Shown one piece after another: positions 33,649-42,376 of a DNA stretch of 44,520 nt (position 1 is its first letter; each line of letters starts with the position of its first letter). A model generated the notes under the pieces. The model did not search any database. It worked only from the letters and a program-made list of their open reading frames with translations, and was not told the DNA's origin. The position numbers and the translations under genes are program-made. Source of the stretch: Pseudomonadales bacterium (GTDB taxonomy: Bacteria > Pseudomonadota > Gammaproteobacteria > Pseudomonadales > Pseudohongiellaceae); contig JAJEGU010000052.1 of assembly GCA_022819645.1 (NCBI GenBank), positions 1-44,520 of the forward strand. Reading direction: 5' to 3'.

Positions 33649-33714
33649 GGAGTGAGTTTGGGGCAGGCTGAAAAGCAAGAATTGGGCCGGACTGGAGGCT
33701 GGGAGCCGGGTGCA

Positions 33715-34158
33715 GTGAGCAAAGCGGAACTGAGTATTCGGGTGGCGAACGATTTGAAGGAGCTCGCCACTATCGCCGGGCGCGTTGACGAATTCTGCAG
33801 GCAGCGCAAGATTCCCATGGCGGTGGCCTACCAGATCAATCTTTCGCTGGATGAATTGCTCACCAATACCATCAGCTATGGCTATGACGATGATGCGGCC
33901 CACGAGATTCGCATCGACCTGCAACTCGATGGTGACCGGCTCCTGGTCCGCATCGAGGACGACGCCAGGCAATTCGACCTCACCGACAGTGACCCGGCCC
34001 GGGTGGATACGAGTTCAAATCTGGAAGAACGCACTCCCGGCGGGCTCGGGATATTTCTCGTCCACCAGATGATGGACTCGGTGAGTTATCGCCGGGAGAA
34101 CAATCGGAACGTGGTTTTACTTGGCAAGAATTTCGCAACAGGGCAAGCGGAGAACTAG
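33715..34158 (+). CDS. RsbW-like anti-sigma regulatory serine kinase (HATPase_c)
   Basis: A 147-residue protein. GTG 33715 has GGAG 9 bases upstream and gives the standard N-terminus (MSKAELSIRVANDLKEL). The frame stays open to 33652, but that extra part reads as repeat-derived sequence. Motifs: N box NLSLDELLTNTISYGY (residues 41-56), G1-like RIEDDARQFDL (about 82-92) and G2 GGLGIFLVHQMMD (about 113-125). These kinases phosphorylate STAS antagonists and release or hold a target sigma factor or enzyme. It belongs with the PP2C phosphatase and the STAS protein in this locus. The TAG stop is the first triplet of a TAGGAGCC repeat end. Confidence 0.85.
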   Translation: MSKAELSIRVANDLKELATIAGRVDEFCRQRKIPMAVAYQINLSLDELLTNTISYGYDDDAAHEIRIDLQLDGDRLLVRIEDDARQFDLTDSDPARVDTSSNLEERTPGGLGIFLVHQMMDSVSYRRENNRNVVLLGKNFATGQAEN

Positions 34159-34169
34159 GAGCCTGCGCC
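34156..34169. repeat. Single repeat end TAGGAGCCTGCGCC
   Basis: One end of the GGAGCCTGCG repeat family without a partner arm. Its first three bases are the stop codon of the anti-sigma kinase gene. Confidence 0.75.
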
Positions 34170-34176
34170 CCTGTGT

Positions 34177-34521
34177 TTATGACCCTGCTGCGGCGGCGAT
34201 AGCCTGACTGCGATCAGGCTGGATATTGATGATCTTGTCGAAGCCGCTGACTTCAAAAACTTCCCGAATGGACCTGGAAAGCGAGCAGAGCATGAACTTG
34301 GCATTACGGTTCTGCAGCAGCTTGGCGGTCATCAGGATCGCCCGCAATCCTGCGGAACTGATATAGGTCAGGTGCTCCATATCGAGTACGACCGCACGGT
34401 CCCCTTCCTCAATGGCGCCCTTGACGGATTCCTCGAACTGCATGACGTTCGAGCCGTCAATCCGTCCCATTACCATGGCGGACAAAATCCCGTCCTGCCG
34501 TTCAACATTGACCTCAATCAT
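34177..34521 (-). CDS. STAS-domain anti-sigma factor antagonist
   Basis: A 114-residue single-domain protein of the SpoIIAA/RsbV type. The ATG at 34521 has GGAG 8 bases upstream. VVLDMEHLTYISSAGLRAIL (residues 44-63) contains the conserved phosphorylatable serine (S55 or S56). The kinase at 33715-34158 would phosphorylate it and the PP2C protein at 27763 would remove the phosphate. The gene is convergent with the kinase gene, 18 bases apart, unlike the usual same-strand order. The target of the switch (sigma factor, cyclase or other) is not in the window. Confidence 0.92.
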   Translation of the reverse strand: MIEVNVERQDGILSAMVMGRIDGSNVMQFEESVKGAIEEGDRAVVLDMEHLTYISSAGLRAILMTAKLLQNRNAKFMLCSLSRSIREVFEVSGFDKIINIQPDRSQAIAAAAGS

Positions 34522-34565
34522 TGCATTTGCTCCGTTCCAGCTTTTTGGCCAGACTGGTTAACTGG

Positions 34566-35831
34566 TTACAGGTCAGGGTCCTGCAATACCACAAATTCCG
34601 GATACGCTTCAATGCCGAGTTCCGCCACATCCTGGCCGTGGCGCTCCACATCCAGCGTAACCCGCACTCCCATGAGTTGCCTGATGGCCAGCCAGGCAAG
34701 CATCGAGACGGAAAAGACAAAGGCGCCGATCGCCAGTATTCCCGCCAACTGGACCAGCAAATTGCCGCCGGCCACAATACAAACCGCAAGAGTACCCCAA
34801 ATCCCGGCGAACAGGTGAGCGGGCACTGCTCCCACAACATCATCGACCCGGAAGTGCTCGAGCGCTTTCACCCCGAGCAAGCCGATCACTCCGCCAACCG
34901 CGCCGATTATTATAGCCCAATAATGTGCAACAATATCGGGCCCCGCAGTGATCGAAACCAGGCCGGCGATCACGCCATTGAGGCTGCCCATCAGATCGAT
35001 GCGGCCGAGCACCGGTCGGCTCAGGGCAATGGCCGCGATGAATCCGCCGCAGGCCGCCAGATTGGTATTCACCAGAATATTGCTGATGGCTACCGCGTCG
35101 GCTACGCCGCTCAGCGCCAGTTGCGAGCCGCCATTGAAGGCGAACCAGCCCATCCAGAGAATGAATATACCCAGGGTCACCACGGGAACATTGGAAGGCG
35201 GCGTCAGCTTGATGCTGCCGTCTTCGCGAAACTTGCCGTGGCGGGCGCCGACAATAATGGCGCCGGCCAGCGCCGCCCAGCCGCCAGTGGAATGCACGAT
35301 GGAAGAACCGGCAAAGTCCTGAAAGCCAAGCTCGGCAAGCCAGCCGCCGCCCCAGGTCCAGGCGCCCACCACGGGATAGATCAATCCCGTCAGCACGGCC
35401 ACAAAGAGGAAAAATGACCAGAGCCGGACCCGCTCGGCCAGGGTGCCCGAAACGATGGAACAGGTGGTCGCCACGAAAACCATCTGGAAGAACCAGTCGG
35501 ACATTACCGAATAGCCATTTTCCATCACGGCCGCCGCGGCGCTCTCATCACCGCCAAGCAGGGCCTGCTCGGCTCCCGAAGTGCCGTAGAAGAGCCCCAG
35601 GCTGCCGATAAAGCCGCTTACGTCCACATACATCAGGTTGTAGCCGATGAGGTAGAACATGAGGCCGGCAATGGCGTACAGGCCCACATTCTTGAGGCAG
35701 ATCACCGAGGCGTTCTTGGTGCGCACCGAGCCGGATTCGAGCATGGTGAATCCGGCGCACATCCACATGATGAGAACGCCCCAGATGAGGAAGGAAAAAC
35801 TGTTCAGGACAAATTGAATTTCCGGACCCAT
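34566..35831 (-). CDS. amt: Ammonium transporter, Amt family
   Basis: A 421-residue inner-membrane channel for ammonium/ammonia. ATG 35831 (MGPEIQFVLNSFSFLIWG) follows GGAGA; the upstream extension of the frame is not credible. About eleven hydrophobic segments are visible. Family signatures include AGFTMLESGSVRTKNASVIC (residues 26-45), STGGWAALAGAIIVGARHGKF, WMGWFAFNGGSQLA and DDVVGAVPAHLFAGIWGTLA, the last with the pore His region. No signal peptide cleavage or fused regulatory domain is seen, and no glnK/PII gene is adjacent, which is unusual. It lies 44 bases upstream of, and in the same direction as, the STAS gene. Confidence 0.95.
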   Translation of the reverse strand: MGPEIQFVLNSFSFLIWGVLIMWMCAGFTMLESGSVRTKNASVICLKNVGLYAIAGLMFYLIGYNLMYVDVSGFIGSLGLFYGTSGAEQALLGGDESAAAAVMENGYSVMSDWFFQMVFVATTCSIVSGTLAERVRLWSFFLFVAVLTGLIYPVVGAWTWGGGWLAELGFQDFAGSSIVHSTGGWAALAGAIIVGARHGKFREDGSIKLTPPSNVPVVTLGIFILWMGWFAFNGGSQLALSGVADAVAISNILVNTNLAACGGFIAAIALSRPVLGRIDLMGSLNGVIAGLVSITAGPDIVAHYWAIIIGAVGGVIGLLGVKALEHFRVDDVVGAVPAHLFAGIWGTLAVCIVAGGNLLVQLAGILAIGAFVFSVSMLAWLAIRQLMGVRVTLDVERHGQDVAELGIEAYPEFVVLQDPDL

Positions 35832-35925
35832 TACTATTCTCCAGATTGCCGCAGTACCTGTTCGCCTTTCCCGCCGCTGCCGCTGCCGGACACCAGGTAT
35901 TCCCTGAAAAATTCCCGTCCAGTTC

Positions 35926-35942
35926 GCAGAGCATAGCTCTGC
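35926..35942. repeat. Short hairpin GCAGAGC-ATA-GCTCTGC
   Basis: A perfect 7-bp stem with a 3-base loop in the 312-base gap upstream of the ammonium transporter. A second hairpin (GAAGCTGCGCTTC) follows at about 35961-35973. The remainder of the gap is taken by the repeat copy at 35998-36146. Confidence 0.5.
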
Positions 35943-35997
35943 GCCGTTCCGGCTGCGCACGAAGCTGCGCTTCGAAAACGCTTGCCTCCACCCCTGG

Positions 35998-36146
35998 AAT
36001 TTTTCACGGCTGCAAATCCGCTCTCATCCGCGCCCCCGGCCGCTCGATTTCGTTGCATATCCACCAATATCCGCCTCAATTGACCGGCCGGGGGCGCGGC
36101 GATAGCGAATTTTCGCTTTCGCGAATTCCTGTGGCGCAGGCTCCTA
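35998..36146. mobile_element. 161-bp element family, copy 2 (left end lost)
   Basis: From CACGGCTGC (36005) on, it matches copy 1 at 11521 almost throughout and ends GGCGCAGGCTCCTAG. The left 22-bp end is missing; only GGAAT at 35997 onward recalls it. The inner stem is CGCCCCCGGCCG (36031-36042) with CGGCCGGGGGCG (36085-36096), and the loop is again 42 bases. Its right end provides the TAG stop of the cupin gene. Confidence 0.85.
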
Positions 36147-36584
36147 GGGAGTGGTTTCCACACCTATGGTTTCCACCGGCCCAAAGCCGCGGATTTCCAC
36201 CACCACGGGCTCGCCCCGGGAACCGTCGTAATGCACCGCGCCAGCCGGGTGGAACATGAATCCGCCAGCTGGAATCGGTGTGGTCCGCTCCATGTCGTGG
36301 CTGGCGTCAACGCCCGCATGCCAGGTCCCCTCGATTACCGTGATGAAGCGGTCCTGGTCGTGGTAATGGGGGTTGCTCGTGCCTCCGGCCGGGAAGCGAA
36401 TCCGCATGATATACAGACCTTCTTCCCGGGGATTGCCGTAGAGAACATGCGACTGGGTCCGGTCAAGGCTTTCGTCCCATTCGATATCATCCAATTGCAC
36501 GATGACGAAATCATCCCATTCGGCAGCGAAACCGGCCGGCACAAGCAAGGCCAGCACGGCGATGAGGTAGCGAATCTTGATCAT
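36144..36584 (-). CDS. Secreted cupin-domain protein
   Basis: A 146-residue protein with a signal peptide (IRYLIAVLALLVPAGFA, cleavage after FAA). The cupin core shows NPHYHDQDRFITVIEGTWHAG (motif 1 with two His and a downstream Glu) and GGFMFHPAGAVHY (motif 2 His), so it probably binds a metal in the periplasm. Cupins of this size may be enzymes or binding proteins; no substrate can be named. The gene is monocistronic, facing the ammonium transporter repeats on one side and the methyltransferase gene, divergent, on the other. Its TAG stop lies in the repeat end. Confidence 0.85.
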   Translation of the reverse strand: MIKIRYLIAVLALLVPAGFAAEWDDFVIVQLDDIEWDESLDRTQSHVLYGNPREEGLYIMRIRFPAGGTSNPHYHDQDRFITVIEGTWHAGVDASHDMERTTPIPAGGFMFHPAGAVHYDGSRGEPVVVEIRGFGPVETIGVETTP

Positions 36585-36696
36585 GGGCTGGTCCTGTTTC
36601 CGTGTTTGTCAGGTGTCGGCTCCAGTGCACGCACAGGGCCAACCGATGCAATATATAAGCCCAAGGCGGCCAAGGCAAGAGGCCATCACCGAGAAC

Positions 36697-36785
36697 AGCA
36701 ATTCTCATTATGGCAATGGGCGCGCCCACATCAGTCATCCTGCGCGGAATGGCATGCACGTTGGAGCGCCAAAATGAGAATTGCC
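36697..36785. mobile_element. MITE-like element, copy 2
   Basis: 89 bases with ends AGCAATTCTCATTATGGCA (36697-36715) and, inverted, GGCAATTCTCATTTTGGCG (36767-36785). The interior is short and has only half of the GTCATCCTGCGCG palindrome that fills copy 1. A degenerate third end (ACTCTCATTGTA) follows at about 36794. It lies in the divergent promoter region of the cupin and methyltransferase genes. Confidence 0.75.
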
Positions 36786-36825
36786 GCATCGGGAACTCTC
36801 ATTGTAAAGAATCATCAGTACCGCT

Positions 36826-36854
36826 TTGTGGAACTCGCCTGACTCTGCTAGATT
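36826..36854 (+). promoter_or_regulatory. Candidate promoter giving a leaderless methyltransferase mRNA
   Basis: TTGTGG (36826-36831) and TAGATT (36849-36854) are 17 bases apart. The -10 ends 6 bases before the ATG at 36861, so transcription would start at or next to the start codon. No Shine-Dalgarno is present, which agrees with leaderless translation. Confidence 0.4.
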
Positions 36855-36860
36855 GCGCCC

Positions 36861-37880
36861 ATGAATCAAGGAACGGCCAACAAATCCGATTCGCGTTCCC
36901 TGGGGGATCTCGCCCCGGAACAGGTGCAGTCCACGGTGGATCAATACAGCGAAATCTACGACGGCGGGCTGGAAAGCAGAAAGGAGCACTACCGCTCGCT
37001 GGTCAATCACTATTACGACCTGGTTACCGACTTCTACGAGTTCGGCTGGGGACAGTCGTTCCATTTCGCGCCCCGCAAGCGGGGGGAAAGCTTCAAGGCC
37101 TCGTTGCTTCGGCATCAGCACTATCTCGCCGACCAGCTCCGCCTGAAAGCGGGCATGAACGTCATCGACCTCGGCTGCGGCGTTGGAGGGCCCACGGGCA
37201 ATCTGGCGCGCTATTCCGGCGCGAGCTTCGTTGGCCTCAATAACAATGCCTACCAGCTTGAGCGCGCCAGGAAGCACACTCGTGATGTGAAGTCCCTGTG
37301 CCGCTTCATCAAGGGCGACTTCATGCAGATTCCCGGGGAGGATGAGAGTTTCGACGCGGCGACCGCCATCGAATCCATGCCACACGCCCCGGACAAGACC
37401 GCGGCCTTCCGCGAGGTCTTTCGCGTACTGCGGCCCGGCGGCTGTTTCGCGGCCTATGACTGGTGCGTAACCGAAGCCTTTGACCCGGACGACAAGACCC
37501 ACCAGCAAATCAGGCACGACATCATGGTGGGCGACGCGCTGCCCGATATTCCGCGCCCCGCGGAAGTGACCGACGCCTTGCGGGAGGCCGGGTTCGAAGT
37601 CGTTGACGCCCATGACCGCGCCAGGGAATCCGACCCGGAAGCGCCCTGGTACCGCGCCCTGCAAGGCCGCGACCTCAGCCTCGCCAGCATTCCCAGAACC
37701 CCGCTCGGCCGGGCCGTGACCAATCTGGCGCTGCGCGCCGGAGAGCGGCTGCGGCTGGCGCCGAAAGGCTCCCGGGCGGTGAGCACCCTGCTCAATACGG
37801 CGGCGGACGCATTGGTCGAGGGCGGCAAGTCAGGCACTTTCACGCCGATGTTTTTCTTCCTTGCCCGCAAGCCCGAATAG
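36861..37880 (+). CDS. Sterol C-24 methyltransferase-like (Erg6/SMT) SAM-dependent methyltransferase
   Basis: A 339-residue protein. The N-terminal half carries the SMT signature YYDLVTDFYEFGWGQSFHFA (residues 51-70), which corresponds to the sterol-binding aromatic motif of Erg6. The SAM site is VIDLGCGVGGPTGNLARYSG (101-120), followed by GLNNNAYQLERA. AIESMPHAP and FREVFRVLRPGGCFAAYDW match Erg6 regions III and IV, and HDIMVGDALPDI matches the segment before the sterol C-terminal domain. These segments are specific to SMTs rather than to cyclopropane or ubiquinone methyltransferases. It would add a methyl group from SAM to the side chain of a sterol. No sterol synthesis genes (squalene epoxidase, cyclase) are in the window, so the substrate may be imported or made elsewhere. 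A related non-sterol substrate is possible. Confidence 0.85.
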   Translation: MNQGTANKSDSRSLGDLAPEQVQSTVDQYSEIYDGGLESRKEHYRSLVNHYYDLVTDFYEFGWGQSFHFAPRKRGESFKASLLRHQHYLADQLRLKAGMNVIDLGCGVGGPTGNLARYSGASFVGLNNNAYQLERARKHTRDVKSLCRFIKGDFMQIPGEDESFDAATAIESMPHAPDKTAAFREVFRVLRPGGCFAAYDWCVTEAFDPDDKTHQQIRHDIMVGDALPDIPRPAEVTDALREAGFEVVDAHDRARESDPEAPWYRALQGRDLSLASIPRTPLGRAVTNLALRAGERLRLAPKGSRAVSTLLNTAADALVEGGKSGTFTPMFFFLARKPE

Positions 37881-37920
37881 CGACAGCCCGCAAATCGAAA
37901 TAGCGACCGCCGGCTTCGCG

Positions 37921-39336
37921 TTAATCCCGTCTGCCCGCCACAAGCGCCTGTCTCGCCCTTGCCGCCGCCCGGCGCACCTCCGCTGGCGCCGTGCCGCCAT
38001 AATGATCCCGGGCCGCCACCGAGCCCGCCACGGTGAGCACTTCATGCACATCAGCCCCGATCAGCGGAGAAAAGCCGGTGAGTTCATCAAGTTCAAGCTC
38101 GTGCAGTTCCTTGCCCCGGGCAATGGCATGGGCCACCGCCTTGCCGGTGACCTCGTGGGCGTCGCGAAAGGCCACGCCCTTGCCCACCAGGTAGTCCGCC
38201 AGGTCTGTAGCCGTGGCGCAGTCCCGCGCGGCCGCCTCCCGCATGACTTCCCGCTTGCATTCGATGGCGGGGACGAGTTCGGCGAAGGCGAACAGGCAAT
38301 CCTTGAGGGTATCGATGAGATCGAAAACGGGCTCCTTGTCTTCCTGATTGTCCTTGTTGTAGGCCAGGGGCTGCGACTTCATCAGGGTCAGCAAGGACAG
38401 CAGGTGGCCATAGACCCGGCCGCTCTTGCCGCGAACAAGTTCGGGCACATCGGGGTTCTTCTTCTGGGGCATGATGGAAGAGCCGGTGCAGAAGCGGTCG
38501 GGCAGGCTGATAAAGCCGAATTGCGCCGACATCCACAGCACCAATTCTTCCGCCATGCGCGACAGATGCATCATGATCAGGCCGCCCGCGGCGGCAAGCT
38601 CGATGACGAAATCCCGGTCACTGACGGCGTCGAGGGAATTGCCGGCCACCGCCTCGAAACCCAGCAATTCGGCGCTGCGGGCGCGGTTTATGGGGAAGCT
38701 CGTTCCCGCCAGGGCGGCGGCGCCAAGCGGCGAGCAATTGACCCGCCTGCGGCAGTCTTCAAGGCGGCCATCATCCCGGGCAAGCATTTCATACCAGGCG
38801 AGCATGTGGTGGCCGAAAGTCACCGGCTGGGCCGACTGCAAATGGGTAAAGCCGGGCATGATGGTTTCGGCTTCCCGCTCGGCGAGGTCCACCAGCGCGG
38901 ATTGCAGCCGCCGGATCAGGCCGCGCAGGGCGTCAATTTCCTCCCGGACATACAGCCGCAGGTCGGTCGCCACCTGGTCATTGCGCGAGCGTCCGGTGTG
39001 CAGCTTCTTGCCGATTTCGCCGATGCGCCCGGTGAGAGCCGCCTCGATGTTCATGTGGACGTCTTCGAGTTCCACCGACCAGGAGAAACCGCCCCCCTCG
39101 ATCTCGGCCTGAATCGCTTGCAGCCCCTCGGTGATCCGCCTGACTTCGTCCTCGCTCAGCACGCCCACCTCGCCGAGCATGGCGGCATGGGCCAGGGAAC
39201 CGGCTATGTCCTGCCGGTACAGGCGCGCGTCAAATCCCACCGATGCGGTAAAACGCTCGATGAAACTGTCGGTAGCCTCGGAAAATCGGCCGCTCCAGGG
39301 CTTGCCGGAACCGGCATCGCCTTGCTTTTCGCTCAT
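37921..39336 (-). CDS. argH: Argininosuccinate lyase
   Basis: A 471-residue enzyme of the aspartase/fumarase superfamily that splits argininosuccinate into arginine and fumarate, the last step of arginine synthesis. [20 protein letters not shown] is the family start. [34 protein letters not shown] and the signature [20 protein letters not shown] (about residues 275-294) are all intact, with the catalytic Ser in the last. ATG 39336 is taken; a GTG at 39345 is in frame three codons earlier. It is divergent from hemC across 152 bases, the arrangement seen in many gammaproteobacteria. Confidence 0.97.
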   Translation of the reverse strand: MSEKQGDAGSGKPWSGRFSEATDSFIERFTASVGFDARLYRQDIAGSLAHAAMLGEVGVLSEDEVRRITEGLQAIQAEIEGGGFSWSVELEDVHMNIEAALTGRIGEIGKKLHTGRSRNDQVATDLRLYVREEIDALRGLIRRLQSALVDLAEREAETIMPGFTHLQSAQPVTFGHHMLAWYEMLARDDGRLEDCRRRVNCSPLGAAALAGTSFPINRARSAELLGFEAVAGNSLDAVSDRDFVIELAAAGGLIMMHLSRMAEELVLWMSAQFGFISLPDRFCTGSSIMPQKKNPDVPELVRGKSGRVYGHLLSLLTLMKSQPLAYNKDNQEDKEPVFDLIDTLKDCLFAFAELVPAIECKREVMREAAARDCATATDLADYLVGKGVAFRDAHEVTGKAVAHAIARGKELHELELDELTGFSPLIGADVHEVLTVAGSVAARDHYGGTAPAEVRRAAARARQALVAGRRD

Positions 39337-39488
39337 TGCATCCACCCGCTGCGACGACCCGCCGCCAAGGGCTGGCGATTATACCAGCAACGCCGGGGTT
39401 TCCCCGGCTGGCGGCGGATGTCTGCCAAACGGACAAACGGCTGCGGATTGCATAGAATGGCGGCGTCTTTCCCGCCCCTTTATCCTGC

Positions 39489-40427
39489 ATGCCCCGAATG
39501 CGCCTGAGAATTGCGAGCCGCAACAGTCCGCTGGCGATGTGGCAGGCGGAATTCGTCAAATCGCGTCTTGAGCAGGCCCATTCCGGGCTCGGGGTGGAGA
39601 TTGTCGGCTTCACCACCACCGGCGACCGGCTGCTCCATAGTCCGCTTGCGCGCCTCGGGGGCAAGGGGCTGTTCGTCAAGGAACTGGAGCGGGCCATGCT
39701 CGATGGGGAGGCGGATATTGCGGTGCATTCCATGAAGGATGTGCCCGCCGAGTTACCCACCGGACTCGGGCTTGCGGTGATTTGCGAGCGCGCCGACCCG
39801 AGCGACGCCTTCATATCGAATCACTACCAGAGCGTTGCCGAGTTGCCGAACGGGGCAAGGGTGGGCACTTCGAGCCTGCGCCGGCAGTGCCAGCTCAGGC
39901 TGCTGCGACCGGACCTTGAGCTTGCCGACCTGCGCGGCAATGTGGGCACCCGCCTCGACAAGCTCGATCATGGTGAATACCACGCCATCATCCTGGCGAG
40001 CGCCGGCCTGATGCGGTTGGAACTCGAGGCGCGAATCCGCTCGCGGCTGCCCCTTGACGACTTCCTGCCGGCGGCGGGCCAGGGCGCGGTGGGCGTTGAA
40101 TGCCGCAACGACGATGAACAGACCCTGCGCCTGCTTGCCTGCTTGCATCATGAGGACACGGCGGCGCGGGTAGCGGCGGAACGTGCGGTGACCACGGCGC
40201 TGCAGGGTGGCTGCGAGCTGCCCATTGCCGCCCATGCGGTATTGCGTGGCGGCGAGTTGCATTTACGGGCGCTGGTGGCTGACGCCGCCAGCAATGAAAT
40301 TCTCCGCGCCGAAGGCAGCGGCCCGGTGGCGGAAGCGGAATCCACCGGCCGCGCAGTTGCGGCAAGCCTGCTTGCGCGCGGCGCGGACCGGATCATTGCC
40401 GGCCTGCGCGATACCAGTCAATCGTGA
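39489..40427 (+). CDS. hemC: Porphobilinogen deaminase (hydroxymethylbilane synthase)
   Basis: A 312-residue enzyme that joins four porphobilinogen units into hydroxymethylbilane in heme synthesis. [16 protein letters not shown] opens the protein; [11 protein letters not shown] and [11 protein letters not shown] carry active-site residues, and [11 protein letters not shown] binds the chain. The dipyrromethane cofactor is attached to C242 in [12 protein letters not shown], the same number as in E. coli, which supports the ATG at 39489 over an ATG at 39498. TAGAAT at 39453-39458 could be a -10 element. First gene of hemC-hemD-hemX-hemY. Confidence 0.97.
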   Translation: MPRMRLRIASRNSPLAMWQAEFVKSRLEQAHSGLGVEIVGFTTTGDRLLHSPLARLGGKGLFVKELERAMLDGEADIAVHSMKDVPAELPTGLGLAVICERADPSDAFISNHYQSVAELPNGARVGTSSLRRQCQLRLLRPDLELADLRGNVGTRLDKLDHGEYHAIILASAGLMRLELEARIRSRLPLDDFLPAAGQGAVGVECRNDDEQTLRLLACLHHEDTAARVAAERAVTTALQGGCELPIAAHAVLRGGELHLRALVADAASNEILRAEGSGPVAEAESTGRAVAASLLARGADRIIAGLRDTSQS

Positions 40428-40443
40428 GAACCGGCGGCCACCG

Positions 40444-41229
40444 GTGAAAAATCGCCGTATCCTCATTACCCGGCCTGCCGACCGGCAACAGGAACTCCGC
40501 GAAGCGATAGCAGCCCGGGGAGGCGAGGCGCTCAGCCTGCCGCTGCTCGCCATCGAGCCCATGGGACAGAATGATCGCTTGCGGCAAGAACTGGCCCGGT
40601 TGGCCGATTTCGATCTGCTGGTATTCGTCAGCGCCAATGCCGCCCGATTCGGCGTGGAAGATATCAGGGCAGCCGGCGCGTCACTGTCTCCCACTGTGAC
40701 CCTGCTCGCGGTCGGCGCCGCCACGGCCCGGGAAGTTTCCCTGCTGCTCGACCGTCCGGTGTATGGCCCGGCCGGGGGCGGCGGCAGCGAAGCATTGCTT
40801 GCATTGCCCGAGCTTGCAGCCGTCGAGGGCCGGAAAGTCGCCATCTTCCGGGGCGAAGGGGGCCGGGAACTGCTTGCCGAAGAATTGCGGCGGCGCGGCG
40901 CCGAGGTGACTTATCTCGAAGTTTATCGGCGCATCCCGGCTCCGGATGCGGGTGCGGGGCTGCGGCGGATTCTCACCGGGGGCGGCCTCGATGGCGTCAT
41001 CCTCACCAGCGCGGAGGGGCTGTGGCACTGGCATACGCTGGTTATCGCAACCGGGCCGGATGGGTGTCCCATTGCCGCGCCATTCGCGCTACCATTGATC
41101 GTGCCTTCCCGGCGCGTGGCGGAGTTGGCGGCGCAGCTTGGCTTTGGCGCGGTCATCGATGCCGGCGACGCCGGGGCTACAGCCATGGTCGAGGCCCTCG
41201 CCACCCATTTTCGGCGGCAGGGCGCCTGA
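40444..41229 (+). CDS. hemD: Uroporphyrinogen-III synthase
   Basis: A 261-residue enzyme that cyclises hydroxymethylbilane with inversion of ring D. The start is GTG 40444 (MKNRRILITRPADRQQELRE); the frame continues upstream within hemC, but that part is out-of-frame shadow. ILITRPADRQ, a conserved N-terminal motif, LVFVSANAARF, the VYRRIPAPD segment and LIVPSRRVAELA near the end are HemD-like. Sequence conservation in this family is low, so position right after hemC is important support. 16 bases separate it from hemC. Confidence 0.93.
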   Translation: MKNRRILITRPADRQQELREAIAARGGEALSLPLLAIEPMGQNDRLRQELARLADFDLLVFVSANAARFGVEDIRAAGASLSPTVTLLAVGAATAREVSLLLDRPVYGPAGGGGSEALLALPELAAVEGRKVAIFRGEGGRELLAEELRRRGAEVTYLEVYRRIPAPDAGAGLRRILTGGGLDGVILTSAEGLWHWHTLVIATGPDGCPIAAPFALPLIVPSRRVAELAAQLGFGAVIDAGDAGATAMVEALATHFRRQGA

Positions 41230-41278
41230 ACCGCGAGAGGCGCGCTGAAATGCGGCAAACCGATGGGACAACACTGAA

Positions 41279-42376
41279 GTGACCGAGAAAACGGTTACAC
41301 CGAAACCCCGTTCCGAAGCTGCCAAAGCCAGAACCGCCAAGGCGAAAAGCCGTCTGGCCCGGCAATCGCATACCGCGCGCAACCGCTTTCTGATCCTGCT
41401 GTTCCTGTTCGTTTCCCTGCTCGCGGCTTCCGGCTATCTCCTGACGCAACTCGCGCTCATGCGGGGGCAGGTGGAAACCCTGGCGGGCGAAAATGCCGAA
41501 CTTGCCGACACCGAAGCGGCCCATGCGGCAACCATCGAATCCATGCAGCAGCAACTCGCCGCCCCGCCGGAACCTGCGCCCATGGACCTGGCGCCGCTGG
41601 ACGAACTCGAACAGCGCCTGCGTCAGGAGACCGACTCCCTCAGCCGGCGGCTCAGCGAAGTCAGCGCAGCCCAACGCAGCCTCCAGGCCCAGCCCGAATA
41701 CGGCTGGAAGCTGCGCGAGGCCGCGTATCTGCTCAATCTCGCCAATCGCAAACTGCAACTCGAAGCCGATATTCCTGGCGCCATCGCCATGTTCGAAAGC
41801 GCCGACCAGGCCCTGGTGGACGCCGAACGCGATGGCGTCTTGCATATCCGTCAGGCCCTGGCCGAAGAGGTCGCCCGGCTCCGCGCCATGGAAACGGTGG
41901 ACAGGGAAGGAATCTGGTTCCGGTTGGAAAGCCTGCAAGGAGAAATCAGCCGGCTTGACCTGCTTGCATCCCTTCGCGAATCGGTTGCCTCCGGGGCTGC
42001 CGCGGCTACGCCGCCGGAAGCCGGCTGGCTGGCTGCCGGGCTGGAATTCCTCGGCAACGTTTTTATCTGGCGCCGCTGGGAGGAGGAGCGACCGGAGTTT
42101 GAACTGGTGGCAGGGCGGGAAGAGTTCATTCGCGAGGCCATTCGCCTGCGAATCGCCCAGGCCCAACTCGCCCTGCTGCGGCGCGACGGCGCCATGTACC
42201 GCATCGGTCTGCAAGCCGGTCGCGATGAACTGCAAGGCTTTGCCGCAGCCGAATCGGCAGCCCGGCTCACGGCGGAACTGGATGCCTTGCTGGCCATCGA
42301 GATTGCCCCGGAGTTGCCGGTGCTCAACGAGTCGCTGGACCTGCTCGGCGAATTCCTCACCGGCCTGTCGCAATGA
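41279..42376 (+). CDS. hemX: HemX-like membrane protein
   Basis: A 365-residue protein from a GTG start at 41279. A basic, Ala/Lys-rich cytoplasmic N-terminus (residues 1-35) precedes one membrane helix (RFLILLFLFVSLLAASGYLL, about 37-56). A coiled-coil region (65-140) and a C-terminal helical domain on the periplasmic side follow. E. coli HemX has this layout and was once called a uroporphyrinogen methyltransferase, but it lacks a methyltransferase fold; this one too shows no SAM motif. Its role in heme synthesis is not defined. It overlaps hemY by 4 bases (ATGA). Confidence 0.88.
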   Translation: MTEKTVTPKPRSEAAKARTAKAKSRLARQSHTARNRFLILLFLFVSLLAASGYLLTQLALMRGQVETLAGENAELADTEAAHAATIESMQQQLAAPPEPAPMDLAPLDELEQRLRQETDSLSRRLSEVSAAQRSLQAQPEYGWKLREAAYLLNLANRKLQLEADIPGAIAMFESADQALVDAERDGVLHIRQALAEEVARLRAMETVDREGIWFRLESLQGEISRLDLLASLRESVASGAAAATPPEAGWLAAGLEFLGNVFIWRRWEEERPEFELVAGREEFIREAIRLRIAQAQLALLRRDGAMYRIGLQAGRDELQGFAAAESAARLTAELDALLAIEIAPELPVLNESLDLLGEFLTGLSQ

